A stretch of 64,000 bases of DNA, taken from Hysterium pulicare CBS 123377. Lineage: Eukaryota; Ascomycota; Dothideomycetes; Hysteriales; Hysteriaceae. Under the pieces are notes generated by a model. That model ran no database searches. It saw nothing but the letters and a program-made list of their open reading frames with translations, and was not told the DNA's origin. Numbering within the stretch: the first letter of the stretch is position 1; each line of letters starts with the position of its first letter. Below, one piece after another: positions 32,090 to 43,974 of the stretch. The position numbers were made by a program, and so were the translations under genes. Location of the stretch: positions 37,805 to 101,804 of the forward strand of contig AJFK01000144.1 in the NCBI GenBank assembly GCA_000467715.1. Reading direction: 5' to 3'.

Positions 32090-34136
32090 ACGAAACCCTC
32101 TCTTCAGCGAAAAGGAGCAACAACATAAACATCTATGGTTGCGGTGCTTGCCGTGGAATCATCATGCGGCCGGTGATGCGTATGGGGCAGATCAAACAAA
32201 TGTTGACCTACCTATCCACCATGTCTGGACTAGAATTCGGTAGACATGAATCGATATGGTAGCCAAACTTCGGCTGAAATAAGCCTTATGGTTGCTGTGG
32301 ACGGTGGAGTATTACGCTCGGGTGCAATTGGGTGTGGCAATACGTCTTATCCTTTCTCGAGGCGGTGGAGAGTCTCATCATTTCGCATGAGTGGTGCTTT
32401 TCATCGTTGAATTGGAATGGATAACGTCCCCCAAGGTCTTCTTATCAACTCCTATTCCCACGAACCAGCAAGGCATTATCCGCAGGGCCACTATGTCCAA
32501 GGATTTCACTGGGAATGGCCATAAGACCGTATTCACACGTGGATCTTCCATTAAGTCCTCCAGACTATGCATTGTGATACTTGTAGTGGGTACAGCAACG
32601 CCCTTGTAAAGCTCCAAGAGAACACGCATCAAAAGTTAAGTCATCCGCCTCTTCGTATGCTGAGATCAGCTTCCAGCAACTCCATCGATACATAAATGCC
32701 CTTCCCTCTTGCACAAGACATTTTCTCTGCCGCAAGGAAAACTCTTAAAAAAGCGGAGTACAATCTACATGGGCCTTTCAAATTATGGCTGTGGCGTTTG
32801 CTGCCAGAACTCGGATACAATCCAAAACCTCCTTGATAGAGCTTGGGCGGATCAAAAGCCCACAGACTGGTGGCCTATGCCTGACTCAAATGAGATCACA
32901 ATGTTCGCTCATGGAGTTGGAGCCAGAGGAGCCAAAATCAGAATCATTCCCGAGGCTATGTGGGTTGGGAGTGGGGAGGATATATGGGTCCATCGTACAG
33001 GCGAAAACTGCTGTATTGCAATTAAACCAACTAATGATGGTACTCACCATTAGGGGGGAAGCAAGAAAATCTCTACCCCGTAGAGATCAAGAGTTGGCAT
33101 TTACTAACGTGGGAAACTCAGCTTCATCATCGCCGTAATAGGTCTTCCGCAGTCGTGGATCTGGATCGTTCCAACACTGCGCAGGACTCAACCATTCATT
33201 TGTAGCTTCCCGGGAACCCATGGATGTGAGTGGTAGATCTTTATTGGAAGACCAAGCATTCACAAACTCGAGCCCGCTGCTGAAGAAGAACTTGGGGATA
33301 CCGACGGTCTATATAGATTTCCAGAACCTCGAGCGAGATTCAGAGGCAGGCCACACGCCTTATCTTACTAAGCTGGAAACATCTATATGAACTCCCTTGC
33401 TCTTCATCAAACGCTCCACACTTTTGAGATTCGCGCGCCACCGAGCGGGCCGAAATCACACGGCGGCTACAAATGTCTGGGGAGACTTCAACATCTTTAG
33501 AGACGTCCATAGATGTTGGACTTTGGTTGCTGTATTGGGGATCCAAACAGTACAGACATGTGCGATGGCGCGGTGTGGGCGGACCACATCCATGGTATCG
33601 ACGACTCCATGAGTGGTTCGAATCACAGTAGGAAACCCATGCATGGTCCTGATTGTCAAAAGCATGTATACACACGGCACGTAATGGGTTGGGCGGAGAG
33701 AATTTCTGGGCCATGAATCTGGAGAAAGAGGCTGTACCATTTTGGAATATCTCTATCTCAATGAAGGCTTTCATTTTGGAAAAGCGATGAAGCCCAGCAT
33801 CCTCGGAGTATGTGTGATGACGTTGAGTTCAGGTAGTTCCATGCATCAGCATCTCGTTCGGAGTCTCTATCTCACTCTTCCAGAAGTACCATGACACTTT
33901 TATGGTTCTTGGTGCGATGAGTATACGATACCAATCATTTCCCCTAGAGGACCCAAGGCTGCCAAACTCATCACACCCTTCGTCTGACTGATGATGGATC
34001 TGTATCCTGCAATTGTGATGTAGAGGATGTTGGAAAATACTCGAGCGGTATTTATATGCAATAATCTAAAGACTCTGCCAAGTTGTCACGAGCTCCCCTT
34101 ATATAAGCCACTAGTTTTCGATGCCTCCGAAAGGCC

Positions 34137-34144
34137 TATAAAAG
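34137..34144 (+). promoter_or_regulatory. TATA-promoter module, copy D (core)
   Basis: TATAAAAG followed by CCCCTGCTCCTTCC. The next ATG (34192) gives only a 9-codon ORF. Confidence 0.4.
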
Positions 34145-34743
34145 CCCCTGCTCCTTCCAGAGCTTCCACCTTACTACGGCTTTAGCACGCCATGAGGATC
34201 TCTTTTGAAAATTCCACATAGCTCGGAAATGACATTCAATGTTCGTGCGGGGATCGAAAACCCCACCTATAAATACTTGATGTCTTCGTTCCGGACGCGG
34301 GGATCCACGGGCTGGCATGCTCTGAGGGCCAGCACAGTTGGCATCGCCTTGATGTGGCGCTGGGTGTGTTTGGCGTATCGGATCTGTCTTGATGGAAGGA
34401 CGACTGGGTATTCGATGAACTGGAGGTTAATGATGAAGTTCAACAACTGGTATTGGTCGAGCTCGTCGTCACTAGCCAAAGCCATCGCTCTTGAAAAGTC
34501 TTTCCAACTCTTTTTTAACCAGGTTTCCACGAAACATAGTCTTGATTTCGTGTAGGGTATTGGTCTCCAAACCCAGGTGCTCCGCAAGCCCCACGCATGG
34601 AAGTGAGAGGAGGCATGTGTTTTTGCACTCTCTTTCGCAGGCACAGCCATGGCGGAGTTCTCAACGCTGCTTTTGAATGGCAGTAAGGAGAGAGAGCTTC
34701 ATGGCTGAAGATGTGAGGTAGGAGAAAAAGAAGCGACGCGGTC

Positions 34744-34751
34744 TTTATATG
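34744..34751 (-). promoter_or_regulatory. TATA-promoter module, copy E (core)
   Basis: Minus-strand ATATAAAG, followed by a GCTTCTTTTTCTCC pyrimidine tract. The first ATG reads MKLSLLTAIQKQR and stops, like a truncated signal peptide. Confidence 0.4.
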
Positions 34752-34815
34752 CGAAAGTAGATGGAACCGATCTATGTGATCTTGTTGCAAACGTTGTTAC
34801 AGAACGTCTTCATCA

Positions 34816-36206
34816 CTACTTACACATCATAAATGCAAACCCCGCACCCCCAGCAGCAGCCCCTCCAACTAAAACCGCCTGTAAATTCGACAGTCCCATG
34901 GCCTTCAACGTCGCAGCGGCACCAATAGCTGCAGCACCCATCACAGCTACATTTCGTCTCTGCATCAGCATATGGTTCTTATTCCCCCAAGCCAATGCGA
35001 GCCTTTCCTCGATCTTCCTAATTCCAGCAGTTTTCGACATTGAACCAAAATCATATTTTGTCGACGAATCAATGCGAAAGCTCGTTGCAACGCCCTTATG
35101 AGTATAATTGTTGTCAAACCAACTTCCATCTTCCCTCGCGCGCTTTTGCATGTAGTCCGTCGTCAATTCGTGTACGTACGTCAAGTCATCGCCCGAGGAC
35201 AGGTTCATCGAGTAAGATGTCTTCCCGGTACTATCAACTAAGAAGTAGTGGTCAGGTATATAACCATCCAGAGCTATGAAAACGATTTCTCCATCCTCGG
35301 CATCTAACTTCCCGCTGTTAGCTAGCTCGGGGTATTTCCCCGCAAGATTCCAGGTTCGGCTCCCGTCGGACCAGAGAGCTACCCATGCGCCGTTGGCGCC
35401 GAGAGCGACGTGAGCGGGATCTTTCTCATCTTCAACTTCTTTGATAGCGGAGGAGAGGCTGGAGGGGATGGCGTGGTAGATGTGGGAGGTGCCGCAGCGG
35501 GCGAAGTAGCTACCATCGGGCCCGATGGTGAGGGATACTTGACGAAGCTTAGAAATGCTGCCAGCATAAGTTTTTTGAAGCCAGTTGTAGAGCCTGCGGT
35601 AGGCCTCATTGGACTTCACCCCTGTATCTAGGTTAAAATGGAAGTCTAGAAGTGCAATGAACTTGTACGGCGGATGATAAAGAGAAGCAGGGGAGATTGA
35701 ATAAGTACGAACATGCCTCTGCTTCTCCCGCTAGAATGGCTATGCGACATAGTTAGTATTTCCCATTAAAGCAAGAGAAGATCATTACTTCTATTCTCGT
35801 CACAAGTCGTCCACCCAAGAATAGCTGCGCCATTTTCTTTTTCGCCGCCAATAAACCAGCCATCATTATGCTTAAGAGCTGCTACAATAGGCAGCCCTAA
35901 ATTCAACTTGTCGATTTTATCCGCATATACTGCACGACCGTGACTGCAGAATATCAGAAGCGTGGACTTCTAATATGCGGTCTGAGTTCGGAAAGCTACG
36001 TACTATCTCCACGTTCCTCTATTTCGGATGAAGTATGCGCGCTTCGGTCCAAAGGCAAACTGCATTTCCAGAGACGGCGTGAAACTCTGATCTTTCGTTG
36101 CCTTCTCTTCAACTGCATCTTTCTCTTTCTTTTCGGGTTCCTGGACTGCATCTTTCTCGCTCTTTTCGGGTTTCTGTGCTGGTTTGTCGTCTTTAATTTC
36201 TGTCAT
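34816..36206 (-). CDS. Uncharacterised protein with repeated Gly/Trp strands and C-terminal membrane segment
   Basis: Exons 36206-36004, 35943-35789 and 35621-34816; 387 residues, frame closed. The N-terminus has Lys/Glu-rich repeats (EKSEKDAVQEPEKKEKDAVE). The body has strand-like units with Gly and Trp that recur: GLPIVAALKHNDGWFIGG, VSLTIGPDGSYFARCG and VALGANGAWVALWSDGS. These suggest a beta-propeller-like fold. The end is a Gly/Ala-rich hydrophobic stretch (NLQAVLVGGAAAGGAGFAFM). No enzyme motif is visible. The third exon boundary is uncertain: an alternative acceptor (TTCTAG near 35740) would add about 40 residues but breaks the phase. Confidence 0.65.
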
Positions 36207-37026
36207 GATGAAGAATGAGATCGCTAAAGAACAAGTATTCTAATGAGAAAAAGAAGGCATATGGAAAATGAGAAGAGAAGAGAAGAGAAAAGAAGAGAAG
36301 AGGATAAGAGGTATCATAACATGGTGTCCCGTGAACAGCGTTGCATATTTCCCCGACGTGGTGCCTAGATTAACATATGTGGTGACGAGCCGACGTCACT
36401 CCGCATTTCGTGGGGGCTGAAATGAATCCTTGCCTATGTCTGGATCGCCATCAGATTGCTTGACTATATCAATTCGACGGTGCCCATAATCTGAACAATA
36501 ATTATCTTATAAGACGTAAGACAGCCGTTATGTTGATTAAGTGTCGATAGGAAGGGTGAGTGTGAGGTTCGACGAGCTCACTCTAGGCCGTAAATGGACT
36601 AGGGCTGTCCATCTTCTTCATCATCACCCGCCTTTAATTCAACTTCGTGATAGCGCTGCTTGACGCAGCATCTACTAGAGATATGTCGTGCGATTTCGCT
36701 CAGAGACCCACAAGATGTGCTCCTGATAGAAGGATTTTCATTTCACTCACAAAAACGTTGAAAACGGCCTCGACTTACCACACCGGGCAGACTCGGCGAC
36801 CTGCATACCGGAGTTTAAGGTAGTGGACGGGCCTATCCCACCTCTCACTGCGGCTCGTACGAATGGTGATGGTATACAAAGATGGTATGGGTCAGCCATG
36901 GAGTAATATCTAAACTCAATACCTCTACTTATACTATTACTATATCGAAGCACTTGTCAAGCATTTGTCCTAAACTTGTAGCAGGATTGACTCCTTTTGA
37001 TCAACCAAATATACACGAGATCCATC
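36207..37026. other. Intergenic, no supported gene
   Basis: Shared upstream region of two divergent genes, with a GAGAAGAGAA purine-rich microsatellite-like tract at 36262-36305. Confidence 0.6.
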
Positions 37027-38537
37027 ATGACTTCTGAAACTCCAACTACTTCAAAGGGCTTCATGGACCCTGATGGTCCTACTGGCAAGCTCTGCACTTG
37101 GATTGAAGGTCTCACGCTCGATGACGTGCCAGAAAAAATCAAGATGAGGGCAAAATACCTTATTCTCCATGGAATAGGCTGTGGTCTCGTCGGCGCACAT
37201 CTAGCCTGGTCCGAAACAGCCGTCAAAGGCGTCGTCGACATGGAAGGAGAAGGCAAATGTCATTTATGGGGATGGGAGAAGGTACACAGAGCCTTCAAAT
37301 TTCATTATCAAATCATGTTAAAGTCCTGACACCTCCCAGTCCCTCGCCTCCCAGCATCCCTCCTAAATAGCACTTTCATCCAATCCTTCGAACTTGACGA
37401 CTGGCACAGCGACGCTCCCTGCACTCCAACTGCATCATTCTCCCCGCGCTCTTCGCAGCCGTCGATCATACAGCCTCCAGCTCCCCCATTACCGGCCCTC
37501 AACTTCTCCTAGCCACGATAATTGGCTACGAAACCGGTCCCTGCATCGGCCTCTCCCTCCACGGTGCCAACATGCTAAGCACAGGCTGGCACAGCGGCGC
37601 CGTCTTTAGTCCACCCACCTCCGCCACCGCAGTCAGCAAGTTGCTCTCGCTACCCTCAGCGCTGATTGAAGACGCGCTGGGAATTGCATGTACGCAAGCG
37701 GGCGGTCTCCTGTCTGCGCAATACGAATCCATGGTGAAGCGGATGCAACACGGCTTCGCGGCGCGAAACGGCTTATTTCCCGCCTTGATGGCGAAGAGTG
37801 GGTATGTGGGTATTAAGAAAGTATTTGAGCGGCCTTATGGTGGCTACTTGAGTTGCTTTGGGATGGGGAGTGGGAAGGAGCCTCCTTACCTCGAGGACGA
37901 AGTCTGTAAGGAATTAGGCGAGAAGTGGCAGACGGAAGGGATTAGAGTGAAGAAGTATGCGGCGATGACTGGGATGCATGCTACTATTGAGTGTATTGCT
38001 GCACTACAGGAGGAGTATCCGGAGGAAATGAGAGATGTGCAGGGGATTCGGACTTTGTTGATTGAGTTGGGAGAGGCGGCGTTTAAGCATGGTGGGTTTG
38101 ATGTGGAGAAGCCGGTTACGAGTACTGGGGCGCAAACGAGCAATATCTACGTCGCTGTAACTCAACTTGTTGGCAGGCAGGTTCTACCTGCCCAATTCAG
38201 CGAGTCACACTTGAAACGAGATGGAATCTGGGAGCTAGTCGAAAAGACGACTTGCAAGCGAAACGACGAACTTAGGAATTCGTATCGGACTCGAGCGACG
38301 GTGGAACTGGAGGGAGGAAAGAGAATGATGAAGATCATTGAGGCGCCGAAGTCGGTTGCAGTGGGATTGTCGAATGAAGAGATTGTAGAGAAGTGGAGAG
38401 CTCTCACTACGACGGACATTGATGAGGCGAGAGCAAAGATGATCGAGGAGATGGTGCTGAACCTGGATGGTCTGGAGAATGTGACAGAGTTGGCGGAGTT
38501 GCTGAAAAGGAAGACAAAGAATCCGATTGCTGGATAG
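37027..38537 (+). CDS. MmgE/PrpD-family protein, apparently frame-broken
   Basis: Exon 1 (37027-37281) encodes MTSETPTTSKGFMDPDGPTG through HLWGWEK. The second part carries STFIQSFELDDWHSDAP, GPCIGLSLHGANMLSTGWHS and EDALGIACTQAGGLLSAQYE, family hallmarks of 2-methylcitrate dehydratase/aconitate decarboxylase-type lyases. The reading frame does not connect. The visible acceptor (CCCAG at 37335-37339) puts the LLNSTF segment one base out of frame, and one C seems missing at about 37418, between DDWHSDAP and the following LHSNC segment. The last 320 codons are intact and look constrained. Either this is a young pseudogene or the assembly has undercalled two short C runs. Confidence 0.75.
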
Positions 38538-38674
38538 GATCTGGGGGGTTGCTGGTACAAGATTTCAGTTGGTGGGCAATCGAATACAGAAGAGGTAAAA
38601 GGAAAGATTTTGGAGATCGAGCATGTTTTCTTTGGATTCATCAACCTTTATTTGTTAAGAGATAGCAACGATGC

Positions 38675-40151
38675 TCAGCAGTATGCAACCACTTTGCTTG
38701 CTCCTGTCCCTACAAGTCCGTCAAAATATGCCAACAAGACATCTAAATCCAACATGTCCACTAGTCCAAGGGTTGGATTGGAGCTCCGCAAAACCTGGCC
38801 ACCCCACAATATTCTGACAAATCTGTTGCTACCGCGACCCTTCTTTTGATATATTTCGAAGACTACCTCGGAACCCATACCAGGCCAGACCATAACATCC
38901 ACCTGTAGAATGCTCAGAAGACGAGAAACAGATCCGTCATGCGCAACATTATGTCGGTAGATCACAGGACTCTTGCCGGAGATATTGTCTCTGATATTCT
39001 GGGCGAGTTCTGCGATCCAGACACCATACGAGCCCACTGCAGCTTGCAAGGACGACGGTGAATCCCGGTAAATGAACGAATATTCATATTGTCCAAGTCT
39101 GTATACTTCATTGGCTTCGCTCTGGGTGACGCAATTGGCGGTATTATTGATGTTGCAGGGCAGAGGCTTGCTATGGCATTGACGCGCCGAGAGATTGTCG
39201 AAGTAGTGATCGAAAGATTTGTGCCAATCGGTTGAAGCAGGTGATACACCAGAAATGCTATCTAGATTTGCATATAATGAACTTGCAGCTGTCAAATGCG
39301 CTGTCCATGACGGCGAAGTACTGCCCACACCATAGAAGCTGTACAAACTTGATGCTGCAGTGCATGTATATGCAGGCTCGAGTGAATCGACTGAAGTTGG
39401 TTGGATTTTAAGAGCAACGGTCTTCGAGGTCTTATACATTCCTTCGATAAGCATACCAGCGACTTGGCTTGTTATAACGTTGTTGGTCACTCGGTAAGAG
39501 ACTTTGTCGCCCATGTCACTTGGGAGGAAATGGAGCAGGTCGTGGTATACGCCATACAAATCCTTCCCGTGCTGCCAGGAATCATCAAGGCCTTCTCGTG
39601 TGATTTGGGGAAACTGGCAGGTTCCATTGAAACCAGTGGGTGCGAATGGATTTGTATTCGTGGTGTATACGCTCCAATATGTTGAGGCGGAAGAGTTCCC
39701 TTCCGGGTTCAGAGGCTGTCCGTAGTAGAAAAGACCCTCATCTGAGCATGACCAGGTATATGACTCTTTGGGGAAGGTATTGGAGGCATAGGGCGTTCGC
39801 TTATGATGTCTATGGATCTAGAACGGGTAGCAGTCAGCCTTGTCCTCGTATACCCCATTACAGATCACTTACCACCTCTACATACTCCAATTCGTACTCC
39901 TTGTCAGCAATCGGGTACTCCTCTTGCCTAACATGAGGCATGTTACACCAATTGTACGTCCCGTACTTCGTCCCAGGTGGTAGCTCTGAGCTGTTGAAAA
40001 TGAAGCCGTGGATTCCAGTGTCATTGATCACGCTAGAGAGGTCATTGATCCAAGTGGCATTTGGTGCATGCCAGCTAAGACTAGCATTCGTACTCTGGGC
40101 ATTTGCCATCGGAAGCCATAACAATGGTAGGAGATATTCTGGAGAAAACAT
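38675..40151 (-). CDS. Histidine acid phosphatase family protein
   Basis: Exons 40151-39873 and 39817-38675; 473 residues. The signal peptide is MFSPEYLLPLLWLPMANA (an upstream in-frame ATG at 40235 would add a second hydrophobic segment). The catalytic motif is HRHHKRTPYASN, the RHGxRxP equivalent with His in place of Gly, as I recall for a fungal subgroup. Near the C-terminus NVAHDGSVSRLL supplies the HD proton-donor motif. Ten or so cysteines and many Asn-X-Ser/Thr sites fit an extracellular glycoprotein. Expected role: phosphate release from phosphomonoesters or phytate-like substrates outside the cell. Transcribed divergently from the sugar transporter. Confidence 0.85.
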
Positions 40152-40235
40152 GATTAGATTATACGCTACGATAATGAACGTGAGAGCTGCCGTAGACGCG
40201 AGGGCAACAGGTACGAATGAAGGACCATGTTGCAT

Positions 40236-41148
40236 GTCTTATATGGTCGAAACCATTGACAACTTTCATCGCGAATCGAGGAAGGCGTTGGAGCGTAAGG
40301 AGCGCTAGATGTTGATGGAGTGATGGTAGATGAACGTGTTGGAGATTGATGAGGCCATTGGCTTCTTGCCAAGTTTGTCAGCGAGAGTGACAAGCCTCGT
40401 CACGGGAGAGCTTCTTTTGACTTCAACACCACACTTCAACCGTAATCTTGTACAGCTTATCTTTCGAACAACTCCATCAATTGAATAGTACCTTCTTGTT
40501 GAACCGAGTGCGAGGTTCAAAAACCTACACGTGTCTACAATGGAGGTTGATCGGGTCACTGCACAAGACGTAATCCAATTCCAATTGTCACATAATTCGA
40601 AATTCGACCGAGAAATCCGTTACTTGCAGGTACTGCGAAAAACTTTCCTTAAGTCTCACTCAGCTTGTCAGTGCGTCTTGCTAGGAATGCGTAAAGCGTA
40701 AATCTATGCATCTCTCAGTGCAGCATTCCCAGTCCCCTGTTATCTTCCAAGAATCTTTCCGAGAAAGCAACCATGCGGACCAATCTCCATCGTGGAGGAG
40801 CTGTAAGGCTATACAACAAGCTCCAATCATCGCTTTCCCAACCCTGAAGGCCCGTTTTGATGGCGGATCTCTGCCCGCGACGGGTATGAGCTAGCTCTGC
40901 GGGGTGCATCGATCCATTCCACGCCGCTTTCATCATCATATCAACTGACCATAACAACCACCTACATCCCAGCGACCCAGCGCACAACGATGGGTCAATG
41001 ATAGCTTAGCTTTTCTCCGCTCGAGTGCTGCTTCTGGTGGTATATATTTGTTGCGCGCCGTCTCCTCCTTAACATATTATCACAAACTCATCCTTCATCA
41101 TACCTTCACAGTTTGGTGCAGCTGTGACAACTTTCTTATCTGTTCAAA
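40236..41148. other. Divergent promoter region
   Basis: No supported gene. Separates the phosphatase and sugar transporter starts; TATATATTT at about 41042 is a candidate TATA for the transporter. Confidence 0.6.
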
Positions 41149-43183
41149 ATGCCGTATTTCGGTCTCAAAGGGAATTGGCTTACCTTCTGGGTGACGGTCG
41201 CGTGTGCGACTGATATGACCCTGTTTGGATACGATCAAGGAGTATTCGGTGCGACTTAACTGAATGAGCTGCAATTCGACGCTCTACTAATATGCAAATC
41301 AGGAGGCGTCCTCGTTACGCAGGACTTCCTTGATACCCTTCATCTGACTGGAAAGACTACCTTACAGAGTACTGTAACGGCTCTCTACGATATCGGTTGC
41401 TTTCTTGGTGCTATTTCTGTTATCTTCATTGGAGATCCACTTGGCCGGAAGAAATGCATCTTAGTGGGAACAACTATTATGAGCATTGGTGCAATCCTCC
41501 AGATTTCAGCCTTTAGTGTGACTCAGATGATTGTTGGGAGGCGCGTTTTCCCGTTTCACGGCTCGTTCGACATATACTCATGGGAAGCAGAATTATCGCC
41601 GGTATCGGGAATGGAATAAACACATCGACAGCGCCTGTTTGGGTAATTGTCCACTTTCTTACTGCTCTCGTCCAAGCTAACATCTGCAAAGCAAGGCGAG
41701 ACATCAAAGGCAAGTTGGCGAGGAAAACTGATTGTGATCGAAATGATTATGAATATTGCTGGTTTCTCTCTCTCTAATTGGATGACCTTCGGATTCTCCT
41801 ACGTCGGCGGCCCCGTGTCATGGCGCTTTCCACTTGCCTTCCAATTCATCTTCATCTTCATCCTCTATGGGACAGTTCCATGGCTTCCCGAATCACCTCG
41901 TTGGCTGATTGCCAAAGGTCGATTTGACGAAGCGGATCAGATTCTCGCAGATCTCGAGTCTACCGATATTGATGATCCTTTCATCATAACTCAGGTCAAG
42001 GACATCCAATGGTCAGTACAATACGAACGCGAAAATTCTGTCAGCTGGGGAAATCTCCTTCGAGGACGCACCGGTGAGAAAGGAGGCACATGTACGATTC
42101 GAAGGTTGGTCCTTGGCATGGGTACCCAGGCAATGCAGCAACTGTGTAAGCCCACCTGCACATCTGTGATATAGCTGTATTCAGCGAGACTGACCATCAT
42201 TCTCAGCTGGGATCAACGTGACTTCATACTATCTACCAACCGTCCTTATCGATTCTGTAGGCCTCTCAAACGAAATGGCTCGTCTTCTCGCCGCCTGCAA
42301 CTCAGTTTCCTATTTTCTCTTCTCTCTCATCGGTATCCCCAACGTTGAGCGCTGGGGTCGACGTAAAATGATGATGTATGCGGCGGCTGGCCAGTGCTTT
42401 TGCTACATCATTATTACTATCTGCATCAGATACAACGAGCAAATGTCGTTACCAGAAGCGACACGTGTAGGATGGGCTAAAGGCTCAATCGGTTTCTTTT
42501 TCCTCTACTACATTTTCTTCGGTATCGGATGGCAAGGTGTGTTGAAATCTTGAAGCCCCTAACCTTCTAGAGGCTGGTGATTGACTACCTAAACAAGGTG
42601 TCCCATGGCTGTATCCTACCGAGATCAACTCGCTCTCAATGCGAACCAAAGGCGCCGCACTAGGCACAGCTACAAACTGGTAAGCCAACTCTCATGCTCC
42701 ACATTTCTTGAGATATGGATGCTTACACAATGAAAGGATATTTAACTTCATGGTCGTCGAGATTACTCCGCCCGGTATCAAGTCCCTAGCTTGGAAGTAA
42801 GTTTTAAGATCCTACCAACTCCGGACATCTGACGTACTAACTCATTATATAGGTTTTACATCATCTGGTGCGTCTTCAATGGCGCCTTTGTCCCAATCGT
42901 CTATTTCTTCTATCCCGAAACTGCGGACCGTTCTCTTGAAGACTTGGATCGCTTTTTCGCTGGCAATGCACCTCTCCTCGTCTTTCGTGATAAGGAAGCT
43001 ATCAGCTCAAAGCGGCCTCAGCAGTATATAGAGAATGAGAGAGAGGAGGTCAGGAGGAACAGCAGTGTGGATGCCACTCGGGCGGCGGAAGCCTATAGAA
43101 CGTACACACTTGAGCAGGAAAAGCGTAAGGGAAGTGTGATGGGAACTGACCCTGAGAAGGGCGAACATCATGAAGTTGTCTGA
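41149..43183 (+). CDS. MFS sugar porter
   Basis: Eight exons: 41149-41248, 41303-41540, 41591-41642, 41692-42145, 42207-42536, 42598-42679, 42737-42796 and 42853-43183; 548 residues. Family signatures: MTLFGYDQGVFG in helix 1, GDPLGRKK after helix 2, GRIIAGIGNGINTSTAPVWQ in helix 4-5, PESPRWLIAKGR before the central loop, QQLSGINVTSYYLP in helix 7 and PETADRSLEDLDRFF after helix 12. Together these identify the SP family (hexose or related polyol/pentose uptake, plasma membrane). The second intron (41541-41590) starts with GC rather than GT; this is required for frame. Exact substrate cannot be read. Confidence 0.93.
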
Positions 43184-43974
43184 TGGCTATCCATGTGTGA
43201 TGGCCAGCAAAGTGGAGAAACTTGTCGAACACGCATGGGAAAATGCGGACGGTCTGCAATGGAAATACAGCGTAAGATCATTCTTTTGGTGTTATTCTAG
43301 GTCAAACAGAACGTATATGCATGCTTTTGTTGTGTCAGTAACGAATGCTAAGAAATTGTTCAGAAGGATCAGTGTTGCTATCAAAAGTGAAACCTCCATA
43401 GACGTGTAAACGACGTTGAAGTGTCCCTGAAGCTAGAATCCATTCGGTATAGTTCGGTGGCTGACCTTGTCCGCCGAGGTTTTGACTTTGACTCTTTTCA
43501 TACGTGTTGGTGAAACCTATCACGACTCATTTATCCAAGTTCGTTTGCTGCCTCACGACTTCACTCCCCCTTGCCTACTCAATACGGCTACCAGATTCAG
43601 AATCTGCTTCTTCGGCAAGTTAACCAAACACCACTTCAATGAGGAAACCATAAACTAATCTAGACAGGTCTGACCTGTCACATATGAATTGATGATACTA
43701 TCCAGAAGAGCCGGCGTTACTATCAGGATTAGACTCATCCGGAACCGGTGAAGCTACACCAAACTGGCGCTACATTCCGCCATAGAATAAACCAGAAAAC
43801 CCGATTGCCAACCATCGCCGACTTGATTTGCCTCATGCCGTAGTGCATGTGAAAAATACCCGTCGCTATCAATCGTCCATGAAATGCATAATAACACCAA
43901 CCTGCCAACACTTCGTCCCAACACTCATGCGGTATCGTAGCTCTGAGTGGAGTGCTAGTATGGGAGTACATTGT
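43184..43974. other. Intergenic, no supported gene
   Basis: Convergent 3' flanks of the sugar transporter and the first RBR gene; ORFs here are short and unsupported. Confidence 0.6.

Larger units (their letters stand above)
30600..34700. other. Block of diverged short paralogous ORFs
   Basis: No intact long gene is visible. Several short ORFs on both strands resemble one another. Plus 32769-33053 (94 codons, begins MGLSNYGCGVCCQNSD and contains ITMFAHGVGARGAKIRI) resembles minus 32378-32629 (contains ITMHSLEDLM and ALRIMPCWFVGIG). Plus sequence at 32130-32240 shares TATGG(T/C)TG(C/T)GG(T/C)G(C/T)TTGC and GATCAAA with it. Minus 33340-33774 carries RTTHGVVDTM. Minus 34267-34650 contains VLALRACQPVDPRV. 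I infer a duplicated and largely decayed small-gene family. Function is unknown. These are by-eye matches, not computed alignments. Confidence 0.4.

Noticed and set aside
33605-33625. GGTTCGAATCAC as a tRNA B box
   Set aside because: No matching A box, acceptor stem or T-stem pairing around it.
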